Part shown: in pieces, positions 8,900 through 20,431 of the stretch
How the letters are laid out: every line of letters begins with the position of its first letter
How positions within the stretch are numbered: position 1 is the first letter of the stretch
Position numbers and translations under genes: made by a program
Notes under the pieces: generated by a model
What the model saw: the letters and a program-made list of their open reading frames with translations, nothing else
Database searches by the model: none
Told to the model about the DNA's origin: nothing
From: Chromera velia
Taxonomy: Eukaryota > Sar > Chromeraceae
Assembly (NCBI GenBank): GCA_018398765.1
Contig: JAHBMJ010000810.1
Coordinates: 1-40,252, forward strand
Direction: 5' to 3'
DNA length: 40,252 nucleotides

Positions 8900-11399
8900 A
8901 TTCAAAAGAGAGGAAGCAACGAAGGAGGGAAGAGAGATGGATAGAGACATAGAAAGAAAGGAGGTCCAAGGTTTTCGTTCGGGATGCTCATTCGAAAGTG
9001 TTCAGTCAGCTCCTGCATGCGCGTGAAACTGCATGCCGTGACGGTCGATAGCCACACACAGGGGTCGGAGGGAAAAAGAAGAAGGCCGGGGAAAAAGGAA
9101 AGAGGAAGGAAAACGAAAAATTGGGAGAGGAGCGTCAGCAGCCGGTTGATCAATTTGACTGTCTGCTGGAAAGAGGTGTCCGGTCTCCCTCGACTTTCGG
9201 CATCGTTTAAATTGAAATCCACGAAAGGGTGCAAGATGAGCTGAGCAGCTCGCTACCGGTCGCGCACATAGACTGATCCAGCGGTAAGCAAATCAACATC
9301 TGGAGAAAAGAAAGAAGTAAAAAAACGATTTTTTGTGGATTCACACTCTGAAGCTGTTCTTACGTGCGTCTGCAGGGGTGCGTCTGTGTGTATGCATGAG
9401 GAAGGTGCCACAGTGTGTTTTGAAAGAGAAAATGTCGGTCTCATCATGACTCTCATGCACGGTCAAGAACGAGCAAGCAGCAAGAGCAAAGATGAACGGA
9501 CATACAAGCTGTAACAAGCAGGCGGACTGATTCATGAACGTACGGGCAGGCAGAGAGGCTCCGCGTCGGACTCTCCAGAGACTCGTAAAGACAGGCAGGT
9601 CGCTACTATAAGGCAGATTGACTCGGATAGCAAGATAGACAGTAAGCCTGTCAGACTCAGTGTCAGTTAGTGGATTTGTTTTAAAAGTTTCTGCACTCAG
9701 GCTGCTAACATCACATTCTGACTAATTCTGGCCTACTAGGTTTAATAGTTAATTTATGAAGAAGAAGCTTTCTAATATCAACAGTTTATTTCTTTTTAAC
9801 AAAACACGTAGAAAAATTAGCTAAGTTGAATCTTAGGTAATTGATTTATTTTATACTAGGTTTTATATAGACTCATACCATAGAGTTTGTACATGTAAAA
9901 ATTCATGTGACCCCGGAAAGCGCAGCGTGGGATACTTATAAAACACTCTACCCGAGAGCCTCCTTGCGCGCTGATGCTGCTCGCATGTCACAAACGAAAA
10001 AAAAAGGCTCCGGAAAGCACCGGAAAGTTGGGGGCACTTATCCGTTGTGGTGTACGAAAAAGGATGGATTTCGTGCTTTCCAGGGTCATTCGCATGCTTG
10101 CGTGCGTCAGATAGACTACAACTGCATGGGGGTAGCAGCAATTCAAATTTCAAAATAAAAAAATACTTAGTTGCAATTGCCCACTGGGAATTAAAACTAC
10201 ATACATGATTTTTTTTAATATATATGTATTTCCTCAGTTTTTCTGTCTAGTTTCCTGTTAAATAACTTAAATTGATTTACATAAACTATAGATCATTCCC
10301 AGGGTGCTAGCCAGGGTGACGTAGTAGGTTTATATTTACTTAAAAATGCAGTCTAATGTATGGACGTTGTAAGGTTATAGTAAGAGGTGAATTATTAAGA
10401 CGTAGATTAAAACTCTGCATCTATATAAATGATTAAAAAAAAAATGAAAAATGATCAGCAAAAATCTACGATTCTATGAAAGTATGTGATGATTTTGAGC
10501 ATGACAAAAGCTTGATTCAACAAGAAGCAGCTCAGAAGCTAAATTGAGTTCATGATGGACCCGACCTTGCCATGTATGGACTGCTATGCTGGCTGAGCGG
10601 TTATCAATGTTTGAATGAACGTCTTCACGGACGGCTCAAGGTGGCCAAAAGCGATCCCGTGAGTGTCTTGTGCCTGCATAGCAAATTCAGCCAATGGACA
10701 GAGGCAAAACGAATGAAGAAGTGACGTGAAAGCAGAAGGGGGAGAAAGAGAAAGAGCAGAAGACGTGTAGGGATACAAAAGATGCCCTGGGAATCGTCGT
10801 ACAGTTGACTCACAATTCTGCCTTGATTCAGCCACGCTGGAGAAGCTACAGTGCTTCTTCAGCACCATTTCAGCTACCATATGCGGCAAGCAAATGTCAA
10901 AGAGGCGCAAAGAGGTAGACGAAGAGAGAGGCTACAAGTGGAAGAAAACAATATGCGGGTGATGAGAAGATCCTTTTGTCCATCGTTTCCTTGACCGACC
11001 ACACTGTATGCCCTCTCTCACAAAAAAAACGTATGACTGTTTCTGCCTACCTGTTTGTGGTGGCCTGCCTGCTTATCAGCCCGTCTGTCTCCCTGCCGGC
11101 ATGAAAGGAACCAAGCTCACCTTCCAGAATGACGCGACAGTCTGGAGATTCTTTCTGATCATACCTCCCTCCAGGAGGCCCTCAGTCTCCATTTCGTACA
11201 GCCTGCATATGCAGACACACGCACACGTTCATGTACGTGCACACGGACGTCCTTTGTGTGCGTCGCTTTTTCTTGTGAGTCCTTGTTGGGTCAGTCTGTC
11301 TGATATGCTCTTGAGCGGAAACCAGAAGAAGGAAAATGAGAAACAAAGAGGGGAACACGGCACCCTTCTCGGCATATACTCACAAATGCTGTATTTCTC
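8900..11399. other. Long intergenic stretch, no gene seen
   Basis: About 2.5 kb with only short, compositionally poor open frames on both strands (for example 8902-9234, 9863-10153 and 10584-10910). 9650-9900 and 10140-10560 are AT-rich. It probably holds the 3'UTR of the aminotransferase. I recognised no RNA gene or transposon end. Confidence 0.6.
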
Positions 11400-11471
11400 T
11401 CTCGCGCGCACACTCGCACAGACTCGAGACACGCACACACACTTACACATACACTCACACCCACCCACCCA

Positions 11472-11523
<52 letters not shown>

Positions 11524-11674
11524 GACAAAGATACACTCACAGACACAGACACAGACACAGACACACACACACACAGCAGACACACAGAGCAGACACACGG
11601 AGACACACCCACACACACAGACACACAGACACACAGACAGACAGACACAGACACAGACACAGACACACATACAC

Positions 11675-11709
<35 letters not shown>

Positions 11710-11745
11710 AAGAGAAAGAGAGAGAGAGAGAGAGAGGGGGGGGGA
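11400..11745. repeat. Compound CA / GA microsatellite
   Basis: Alternating (CA)n, (CCCA)n, (GA)n, (CAGA)n and again (GA)n blocks, ending in a G run near 11736-11746. Open frames through it translate to TH, RE and VCV repeats and are artefacts of the repeat. Confidence 0.97.
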
Positions 11746-11799
11746 GATCTTTTGTCGTTCTTCTACTTGTCTTTATGGCTTTTTCCCTTGATCCTCCAC

Positions 11800-11960
11800 G
11801 GACTGGCAGGCAGGCAGGCAGCTAGGCAGACTGACTGACTGGCAGACAGACAGGCTGACACACGCTCACTTACGCACTCACTTCCTCACTCACTGCATCA
11901 TGCACGCACGCATAGACACAGGGACGCACGGACAGAGACAGAGGGGGTGAGGAAAAGCGG
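11800..11960. repeat. Tetranucleotide-like repeats (GGCA, GACT, CTCA)
   Basis: Short imperfect tetramer arrays (GGCAGGCAGGCAG, GACTGACTG, CACTCACTTCCTCACTCACT) follow the CA/GA block. No coding potential is seen. Confidence 0.85.
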
Positions 11961-12250
11961 GGGGGCAGCAGATTGAAAGCGAATCTGTCGGGCACAAAGC
12001 CAGGCGGGCAGACAGAAGGGGAAACGAGCGGAGGGGTCATGCAGAACCCATGCATTACTGCAACAATTAAGCGGCTAGGAGTTCACTTGAAAGAAAAATT
12101 TGAACAAGAATGTAGAAGCCCTCTCCCCCTCTATCCCTCTGCCTCTTTGCTTCGTTTCTCGCGATAAGAGTTTTGTTTCTTGTCCATTCATACAGCCGCT
12201 CATCTGTCTGTTTGTTTGCCTGTGTCCCCGTCACGCCCTCCCTCTGCCCC

Positions 12251-12589
12251 TCAAACGAACCGTGAGAAGACGAGAGCCATCAAGTCCGCCCGAACATCCG
12301 CCGCTTTGTTCCGCAACTGCAACAAAAACAAGAAGAGGGGAGAAAAGAAGAGCAGTGGACCCCATGTCTTCGTCCAAAAAGAGAACAGGGCAGAGAGGAT
12401 GTCTGCAGGAAAACAGCAGCAAAATTCAAACGAACACTAGCGACAGGGAGAGGGGGAGAAACAAGGATAGGTTGTCTGCATGCTCGCCCATCTTTTTTGT
12501 ATCTGTTCAATTTCCATTCCCGCCACACGATATTATTCTGTCCAGCCTGGCAACCTCCTCATTCCCCTTCAACACCTCTCCCCCTTTTT

Positions 12590-12626
<37 letters not shown>

Positions 12627-14199
12627 GACTGACCAGCAATGCTGCGACTCTGAGGAGGTGCTGTGGTGTGAACTCGTCGAGTCTCCTGAGAACCTCCCGC
12701 GTGAGAGCGCGGGTGAGGGGACGTGAGTATGTGGTTGCTCTGTTTCTCGGCAGGATGTCTGCAGGTGTTCCTTTGGCCTCCATCTCAAAGAATCTCAAAC
12801 GATCTAGCGCTGTCATGAACGCACTCAGACAATGGGGGTGAAGTGCAGGCGTTCGATAAAAGAGTGCGTGGATGGCGGTTTTGAATACCAGAGGCATATC
12901 TGGGGGGAGCGGGTGGGGCGGTTCGCTTCTGCGGGTGTCCAGAAGGGGAAACAAATCCTCGTCCCCAGAGTGCATGAAACGCTGCACACGGGAACTGCCC
13001 CCCCCCTCCCCCCCTGAGGAGACACGTTTGCTCTTTCTGTTTTGTTCCTGCATCCCGCCCATCCCCCCGACGAGTGTTGGAATTCGCGTGAGCATCTCCA
13101 TGGTCGTGGCACGGTAGGGGGGGGTGATCCATCCGATGGTGTGTGTGAAGCGATCGCACACAAACTCAACCAGTCTCTCGTGCAGATCTTCCATTCCCTC
13201 CACACCGTAGGTGGCAGCTGCACACGCTGCAAGGTCTGCATACCCGAGATAGTCAAGGTCCCCCCCCTCTGGGGCATGTCCGTCGAGGGCCTCTCTGAGG
13301 AAACGGGCGGCATCATCCAAACGATTCAATCGCAAACACGCCTCTGCAAGCGAAGGCGCCATCCCTGCAACAGAGCCTACGTCCTTCGCTGCCGTCTCCA
13401 CTAAATTTCTGTACAGAGATTCGGGGGGCTGTCTGCCTAGGTGGGCTATGGACTTGAGAACTAGGGCTGAAAGGTCAGGCATGAGATTCTCGAAGTCCTC
13501 TGTGAGAATGTTGGTGGCAATCTTATACAACTCATCGTCGATAAACCCCGCCTTTCCGTAGGCGTGAAGGATAAAGACCGCATCCTGTACTCTCATCTCC
13601 CTTCTCTTTTCCTTCAAAGTCTCTCCAGCCTTCTCAAACAAACCTCGAAGGCGAAAATCATACGTGATCGCAAAGTCCTCCAGCACTACCAGCAACTCAC
13701 GCAGCTTGAAGTGCTTGTGTCTGTGCTCAAGTTGACGCGCAATGTCCAAGAGCCAATCCCTTCGAGTCATCTCACTGATCACGTTGAACACCCTCAAAAA
13801 TCTGTGAAGGCTAAGACCATCCAGAGACTTCCACTCACGATAAGCGAGACGGTTGAGCTCTCTCAAGAGCTTCTTTCTGGAGTTCAATTCTCCAAACTCG
13901 GAGTTCAAAATGTACCATCCGATCAGGGCGGCCTCTGCAGAGGACAAGGACTCAGAAACCACCGCATCGTGGGCGGCATCGCAGAGTCGATCGAATTTCT
14001 TTTCACTCGTACCCTGTTGGTGCTTTAGGTAGGACCACTGAAAGTCCGAAACAAGGGTAGATGGATGGCGCCATCGTTGCGCAAAACCCGGCCCGCTTAC
14101 CAGCGAAGCAAAAAATCTGTTGGAGCTGAAGCGCGGTGCTACTCGTAGGAGACGGATCAGAGGAGACGGCACTCCCGAGGAACAATGAAACAGCCGCAT
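12251..14199 (-). CDS. Helical-repeat protein with mitochondrial-type leader (HPR/RAP-like)
   Basis: The main exon runs from ATG (14197-14199) to about 12634 (522 codons). The N-terminus, rich in Arg, Phe and Ser without acid residues (MRLFHCSSGVPSPLIRLLRV), looks like a mitochondrial presequence. From ~60 to ~340 the protein is a series of ~35-37-residue helix pairs (for example LRELLVVLEDFAITYDFR, RVQDAVFILHAYGKAGFID, PDLSALVLKSIAHLGRQPPE). This is the pattern of heptatricopeptide/octotricopeptide repeat RNA-binding proteins, abundant in alveolate organelles. No RAP domain is visible. The raw frame continues through a GA microsatellite as RERERERE. I think it is spliced at GTCAGTC (12633), with an acceptor TTGCAG (12317-12322) giving a final exon 12251-12316 (LRNKAADVRADLMALVFSRF, stop TGA). 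That would make about 543 aa. The repeat assignment is inferred, and the last exon is tentative. Confidence 0.68.
12596..12624. repeat. (CT)n microsatellite inside predicted intron
   Basis: A pure CT run of about 29 bases. On the minus strand it is a GA run directly following the putative GTCAGTC donor at 12633. Confidence 0.95.
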
Positions 14200-14745
14200 A
14201 CCGAATCATTCAACTTAGTTTCCGGGAACAAACCACCACAGTCTTGTCCCTCACCCCGAATGGGCGCTGGAAGCGGACGTATTAGTAAACTCGAGGTCTG
14301 AATGCGTACCTGTTCTGCAATGCGTTTTGTCATGGGACTTTCATAAGTTTCATTTGACTTTTCCAAACAATCCAAACTGCAATCTTTTGCCGGAAAATTT
14401 GCCCGTCTACTTCAATTCGATCTCTCATCTGGAGTCGCGTGCTCCGTGCGAACCTGTGATTTTTGACGCGCACTAAAAAAGGCCGCGCGCGTCTCATGCC
14501 GTCTCCAATCGTCTCCAAACCCTCGTCGGAGTCTTCCAGGCCGGACTCTTCCTCCGCTCTAGCTCCGATCGACGAGTCGTTCCTACAATCTCCTACACTC
14601 TTTTCACACTTCAAATCCATGCCGCCGTGCTAAATGGAGACTTCTTGCAGATCGAGAACGCAAAGATCACCGCCCGTCTGATGAGCACACCTGACCTCAA
14701 CACACAGAGCTGGAACTCACGAGACAGAGCATTGCAGCACGCAAG
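14200..14745. promoter_or_regulatory. Divergent spacer between helical-repeat and FGE-like genes
   Basis: 546 bases between opposing start codons, presumed to be a bidirectional promoter. Three CGTCTC hexamers (complement of GAGACG) cluster at 14490-14495, 14500-14505 and 14510-14515. A minus-strand frame of 96 codons (14330-14620, starting MDLKCEKSVGDCRNDSSIGA) overlaps it. I cannot decide whether that is a small gene or chance. Confidence 0.4.
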
Positions 14746-17700
14746 ATGAAATCCCACGTGCTTCTTCTCGTTGCGCTTCTGCAGTTGACAGTCTTTGGTC
14801 AACACCAGATTGATCGTTTGTTTCCCCCACCTGCAGTCGGAGAGCTTCGAAGTGACTGGCTTGGCTCTCTGCAAGGTTGGGCGGAGAAGCAGCGAGACGC
14901 CTTGAAACTTCCTTGCAATGAAAATCCGGACTCGCCGAGGTGCGTGTACGAACACCCAAGCCTCAAGTGGACCCGGAAGAGCTTCGTGCAGACCCAGTCC
15001 CACCTGTACGACACGTTTCTTTTCGATCCCGAGTCTCAGACGTGGACAGTGGACAGATTCCTTGATGATCTCGAAGAAAGGTCGGAGGCTGCTGAATGTC
15101 TTAAGCGCGGTGTCGTTTCTTTGTGTTTCTTCATGTATTAGGTTACATGTCTCAATCCTGGTGTCTCGCACAACAAGAAACAATGTCTCTTTTGTGTCTC
15201 TGCCGACCCGTCTCTGTTTCGTCTTGCCTTCTTTCAAAGTCCAACCAGACAATGCCCTTTGCCGTCTCCTTAGCCGTAGAACGATTCACTCTTCGGTTCC
15301 TCCTTCTTCCTTCAAAATTTCCTCGGCGTAATTACGTCCCTTGCGGTTTCTCTTACAGATACGGCGGCATTGACTCTGTTCTGCTTTGGGCAGCGTACCC
15401 GTTTATGGGAATTGACAACAGGAATCAGTGGGACTGGCTGAGGTCTTTGCCGGGAGGTTTGGAGGCCTTGCGGGGTGTCATCCGTCGTTTCCATGCAAGG
15501 AATGTTCGTGTTCTTCTGCCGTTCAAACCGTGGGACGGTTACACTCGAGAAGAGACAGGGGACAGTGGGGAGACGCTGAGGTCAGAAGAAGCCCTGGCAA
15601 GGATTGTGCTTGCCACAGAGGCAGATGGTGTGAATGGGGATACGATGGATTTGATCCCGAGAACGTTTGTCGACGCCATGGAACGGTTGAACCTGACGAT
15701 TGCTTTTGAGCCAGAGAACAACATCATAGGAAACTACAGTCAGGCAGAATGGGTGTCCCTGGGCTGGGGGTTCTTTGCAGAAGACCAAAGTGACCCTGCT
15801 CTGCGTATGACGAGCATATACTCCATGCTCCCCGGTATCGACCGGGCGAAGCTGGTGGACGTGAGGGGAAGGCATATGACTCATGTGAATGACCGGTGGG
15901 CAAAGGAGAAGTGGGCGATTGTTCAGTTGGCGCACATGAGCGGGCAGGGGGTGGAGAGTTGGGAGAATGTATGGACAGTGGAGAACAAAATGACGTCACG
16001 CGATGGCGAACTGTACCGCCGGTTTTCCTCCCTCTCCCGTTTCCTTGGAGAGAGAGACGTCCTCTCAGGATATTCGAATTTTGTGCCGTATACGGAAGAG
16101 ATTGTTGAGATTCAGCAAAAGGATGGGAGAGGCGAGAGGGGTGTGAAAGAAGAGGAGTGTAAAGCTGCAGTGAAGAAGGGACGGTCGCGTTGCGAGTGCG
16201 ATCCGCGTGGATGCGTGCACGGTTCCCGCTTCACGTCTCCTCACCTGAGAGGATCTGTGTCTCTGCTGAGCCTGACAGCGTTCTCCTTGATCAACGCAGG
16301 GGAGGGGGGTTCTGTAGCTTCCATCCGTCCTCAGAGGGATCTCGTTGGACCCTCGACACGGTGTGTGGATCTGTACAGAGGTTTAGATTTGGGCAGGGGG
16401 GTGGAGGGGTGTGAGCAGGTGAGTGTGCCTGTAGAGGGGCATGGTATTTCGTCTGTTCTGTTTTTTGAGACAATGGAAGAAGAGAGACAAGGGAGTGGGG
16501 GAACTTCAAAGGGAAACGAGACAGAGGTAATCGAAAGAGAGGTAGAGGATTTCATGAAAAGAATGAGGAATATGACAAGGCAGCCTGCAAACTTCGACGC
16601 TGCCTGGTATTATACACAACAGAGACAGGTACCGGCCCCTCCATCAGTACCTCTGGGCGTGTCAGTGGAGGGGGACATTGAGATACCTTCAGGAATGGTA
16701 TTGATTCCTGGAGCAGAGGACTTTCATTTTTTTGCAGGGGGGGTAGAGATTGAGGGTGGTTGCAACAAGAGAAGGAACGATACACGTGACCCAAGAGACC
16801 CTCTGGATCTCTGTTACTACTGCCACCGTCCTCTGACGAACTTCGGTTGGGATTGTGGGGTCCTGGGGTCAGATGAGTTTGGGGTAGATGTTCAATTCTT
16901 CTGGGAACAGAAACCCGAGAGGTATCATGACGCTCGACTGTCCATCCCTCCGTTTGCGATTGACAAGAACCTGGTGACAAACGCCCGATGGGCAGAATTC
17001 ATCATGGAGACTGGGTACTGCCCCTCTGATTCTTTCAACTACCTCGCACACTGGGACTTGGATCCAGAGGCCGTTGGTGGACGCTCCCCCCCCTCCTCTA
17101 TTGTGAACGCCCCGGTTGTCTGGATTTCCCACGAAGAGGCTCAGGCATTCTGCAGGTGGAGGAAGGGCAGACTGCCTCACGCTTACGAGTGGCAGCTTGC
17201 AGCAGAGGGTCCGAAGAGACTTGCCTTCCCCTGGGGGGACGAGTGGGACCCTTCCAGAGTCCCCCCCCGGTCGGAGGCCCGAGACGGCAATCCTCGAGAC
17301 CTTCTGCCTCCTGTGGGGTCCTTTTCTCCTTCCGGAGATTCGGGATTTGGGGTTGCAGACATGTCTGGGTTCGTGTGGGAGATGACTGACTCGTTCGAGA
17401 CTGACCACACACGGGCTGTGCTGCTCAAGGGGGGGTCTCTCTACCGACCCACAGGAGCCATGTGGTACTTCCCTGCTATTGCAGGTCAGATAAACGATCG
17501 AAGCGTCACCCCTCCATTACGGCATGCCTTTTGCTGTACATGGACTAGTCTTCACATCAGTTGGTGTTTCTTTGTTTCTGCTGGTGGTGCTCCTTTGCTT
17601 TTTTTGCGTCTCGACAGAAAGGTGTTTGCATTTCGATGCACCTGCTCATCATGACCCCCCGCAGATCATCGGGAGTGGCTCACTGTTGTTGTGGGGTGTG

Positions 17701-17932
17701 CTTCTATCTGTCGATCGCTTTGGATGCAGGCAACCGGTTGCACAACAAGTTTGCGCTGATGTCTCCCTCATGGGAACGCAGCGGCTTCCTGGGCTTCCGT
17801 TGTCTGAGGGAGACGGGAAACGGAGGGGGAGACTATGGAGCTTCAGTCGTGAGCTCGACCTCCGTTAGAGGCGTGGGCGGAAGGGGCAAGAAACGGAAAG
17901 AGAGTCTGTCAGAGAGAAGTGTCACTGCGTGA
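14746..17932 (+). CDS. Secreted barrel-like + FGE/sulfatase-modifying-factor domain protein
   Basis: Three exons: 14746-15080, 15359-17484 and 17730-17932 (887 aa). The start [20 protein letters not shown] is a signal peptide. Splicing of exons 1 and 2 gives [20 protein letters not shown]. Residues ~85-420 look like a glycosidase-type TIM barrel ([57 protein letters not shown]). From ~550 the protein matches the FGE-sulfatase domain: [11 protein letters not shown], then [68 protein letters not shown] and, across the second junction, [20 protein letters not shown]. Classic formylglycine-generating enzyme uses two cysteines in the segment after RGGS. None is visible here ([20 protein letters not shown]), so sulfatase activation is doubtful. 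A secretory-pathway or cell-surface role is likely. Its substrate is unknown. Confidence 0.85.
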
Positions 17933-18890
17933 GAGAGAGAGGGAGGAAGAGAAAGAAGCGAATGGCATGTAACGATCGAGTTTTGAGCAGGAATGGCATG
18001 GCAGCTGCAGCCCGTCGGAGCGAGGGGGGCTCTTTTGGATTGGAGAGATCTGTGATGCCATCATGTGCAGATCCAGAGGACGGGGGGGGGTTCATCTCTC
18101 TTCTGCACTTCGACTTTCTGTTGGGTTGTTGTTTGATTTTTTGCACGTCACGGTGCAGTCTCATGCATGCACCCAGAAGGTCCTGGGAAAGGTCGCGGTT
18201 GGCTGACCAACATTGTGTCGATCGACAGGGTTGACGCCATAGGTGATTCCATTTTGTTTTTCCTCCATGGTCAGTGAGCTAGGTGGACTTGGCCTCATGC
18301 TGGAGTCGGCGGTGAAAGAAGTAAATTGCTTAGGTCAGTATTCGCAAGACAGCAACCGTCAGTCGCGCTCTCGTTTCTGTGCAGCAAAATGGCAGCAAAT
18401 CTTTGTACATTATACTGTTGAATGTCGTTGGGATCGGAATAAGGACGGCCATACCAGAGGGCCTTGGCTTCGATCGCTGTTTGTTTTCTGCTTTGTGGGG
18501 GGAGTCAAGGAGTCACATTGAAGGGAACAGCAAAAATGCTGAGGCTGAGGGATTCTGAGGTTCAAATCCTGAGAGCGTGTTCGTTCATTAGTCGATCGTC
18601 ACACCAGCATGGAAGCCGGCACGTCGGCACCTTTGAATCGTCACATTGCACCTCTATATCCGTGTCCTTGTATTCTGTCGGTACTGTCGTGCAGTGGACT
18701 AGGCAGTACGTGTTTTGTCCTGCATGCAACTTCTCAATCCAGGTGGACAGATTTGAACGCTAGTTTGAACGGAACTTGCATGTCATGTCGCGCAGTTGGC
18801 CAGAGCTAGGGCCAGAGCCCAAGTGGTTTGCTCACCGGCTTTAAGTGCCTCAATTCAATTCAATTTCGTACAATTTCGAACTTCGGAACT
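17933..18890. other. Intergenic, no gene seen
   Basis: 3' flank of the FGE-like gene. Open frames here are short and overlapping. A GGTTCAAATCC sequence near 18560 resembles a tRNA B box, but no tRNA folds around it. Confidence 0.6.
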
Positions 18891-18892
18891 TG

Positions 18893-18895
<3 letters not shown>

Positions 18896-18952
<57 letters not shown>
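18896..18952. repeat. (AT)n(GT)n microsatellite
   Basis: About 28 bases of AT dinucleotides pass directly into about 28 bases of GT dinucleotides. Confidence 0.97.
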
Positions 18953-18955
<3 letters not shown>

Positions 18956-19058
18956 CATATAGAGACATATAATCTAAATTTTTTGGGGGGGGCTCTTCAT
19001 TTAAGGATATACAAGGCCGTCCAGTCGTATGAAACATAAGTCTAGACTCTAGACATAA

Positions 19059-20431
19059 GTAAATCATAAGCTTTATGAAGGCAGACCAGTGGAAGCGGTG
19101 AGTAAATATAAGTATTTGGGCAACTGGGTTTTTGAGGGCGGAGACCTTAGCAAGACAGTCGAAGCCCGCATTGAGGCGGCAGAGAAGGCACTGGGGGCTG
19201 TGTTTGGTACTCTCTCTTCTTTGGGCTTTGTTTCTTCCTTTTCTAAAATTACTTTGTTCAAGGCCCTCTGGCTGCCAGTCGCACTGTATGGACTGGAAAC
19301 GATCCCGCTAAGAAAGACAGATATTGCTTACCTCGATGCTTTACAATTACGTTTTGTTCGATGTTGTTCTGGTCTCTCTTATCTCTCCTTTGTTTCGCCT
19401 TCCCTTCTCTCTCTCTCTCTTGAGCCATTCAGTTCTCTACTTGGTAAGCTGAGTGGGGGCTTCATCCAATGCATCAAATCGATCGACCATGCTCTACCCT
19501 GGGCAGTGTGGAATGAGTGCTTGGCTGGCTTGTGCGAACCCTTCGTTAAGACAGTAAAATGGCTGGCCGTTCCATTAGATTGCTCCCTTTTGTGGCCTCC
19601 ATTGCCAAGCACGGTGGGGGATAAGTTTAAAAGGAAGGGCAAGGACAGAAGGAAAAGGGCGGCGAAAAAGATCATGGAGGGTGCCTGGCTGTCCGATTGG
19701 TTGAAAAAAGAAACTAAGAACGTTAGAGACAGAGACGGAATTTTCCCCTGCCTTGCGGATCTCTCCCTTTTCCAGTCAGAGAATCCGACCAGACAGCGTT
19801 TGGCCATGCACCTTCTATGTGAAAGGAAATGGCGTCCGAGAAGTGAAATAATAGAGTGCAGTGTTGAACCTCTGCCAAAGAGTCTGCTGCAGTCCTCTGC
19901 AGGCTTCCGTACGCTTTTCAGGGCTCTCACAGGGGGGGATATAGATAGAACCCAACCAGAACGGCTGTGCGATAAATGTTTAAACGTCCCCCTCATGTAT
20001 GATCAAAGATGAGGTTCATGTCCTGACGGAGTGTAAGGATACAGAAAGGGAACGGAACAGGCTGAAAGAACTGTACGAAATTGCGAAGCAGAGAGCGCCC
20101 ATTGTTATAAGAATACAGATTGTACAACGCGTTGCAGATGCAACCAGGAGGGGCACTTCTGATAATGAGAAGAAAATGAACGATATGGTGTTGCTGTTGT
20201 GCACAATTCTGCCTAGAAGCGGTTCCAAAGCTATAGCCGACTGTCTCAAGAAGGTCCATTCTATCGATAAGGCAAGTTGAGGCGAATCGATCCGATTGGC
20301 ATGCAGGCTTCCCCCTCTTCCCCCCCCCATGAATATGTGCTCTGGGTTGTCCTCAAAGCCTTGCTACTGGCTTGGGATTTGGCGTCGCTAAATCTAGGAT
20401 TTAACCCTCAATCATCATCATCATCATCATC
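19059..20431 (+). mobile_element. 5'-truncated LINE (non-LTR retrotransposon) tail
   Basis: The frame is open from about 19059 to 19998 and continues in a shifted frame to 20280. VEAVSKYKYLGNWVFEGG, then IEAAEKALGAVF, then TLFKALWLPVALYGLETIPL form the C-terminal 'thumb' found after the reverse transcriptase domain of LINE ORF2 proteins (KYLG ... YG.E). Near the end LCDKC is followed after the frameshift by DEVHVLTECKD, giving the C-X2-C...H-X4-C zinc-binding motif typical of LINE C-termini. The catalytic RT core and endonuclease are absent, so the copy is 5'-truncated near 19059. The 3' end is a (ATC)7 run at 20411-20431, the kind of simple-repeat tail on which some LINE clades prime. A single-base-type frameshift near 19990-20000 makes it a pseudogene. 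The clade cannot be fixed from this part. Confidence 0.85.
20411..20431 (+). repeat. (ATC)7 3' tail of the LINE copy
   Basis: Seven perfect ATC units at the downstream border of the LINE sequence. Confidence 0.85.

Noticed and set aside
11008-11838. Long open frames through the CA/GA block on both strands (276, 151 and 145 codons)
   Set aside because: They translate to TH, RE, CV and SL repeats. Microsatellites without stops give long frames in every phase.
14611-15252. 213-codon minus-strand frame
   Set aside because: Antisense to the signal peptide exon and first intron of the FGE-like gene. Composition is not protein-like.
16869-17408. 179-codon minus-strand frame
   Set aside because: Antisense shadow of the conserved FGE domain exon.
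18540-18620. Possible tRNA (GGTTCAAATCC B-box-like sequence)
   Set aside because: The T stem has a mismatch, and no A box or matching acceptor stem lies 50-60 bases upstream.
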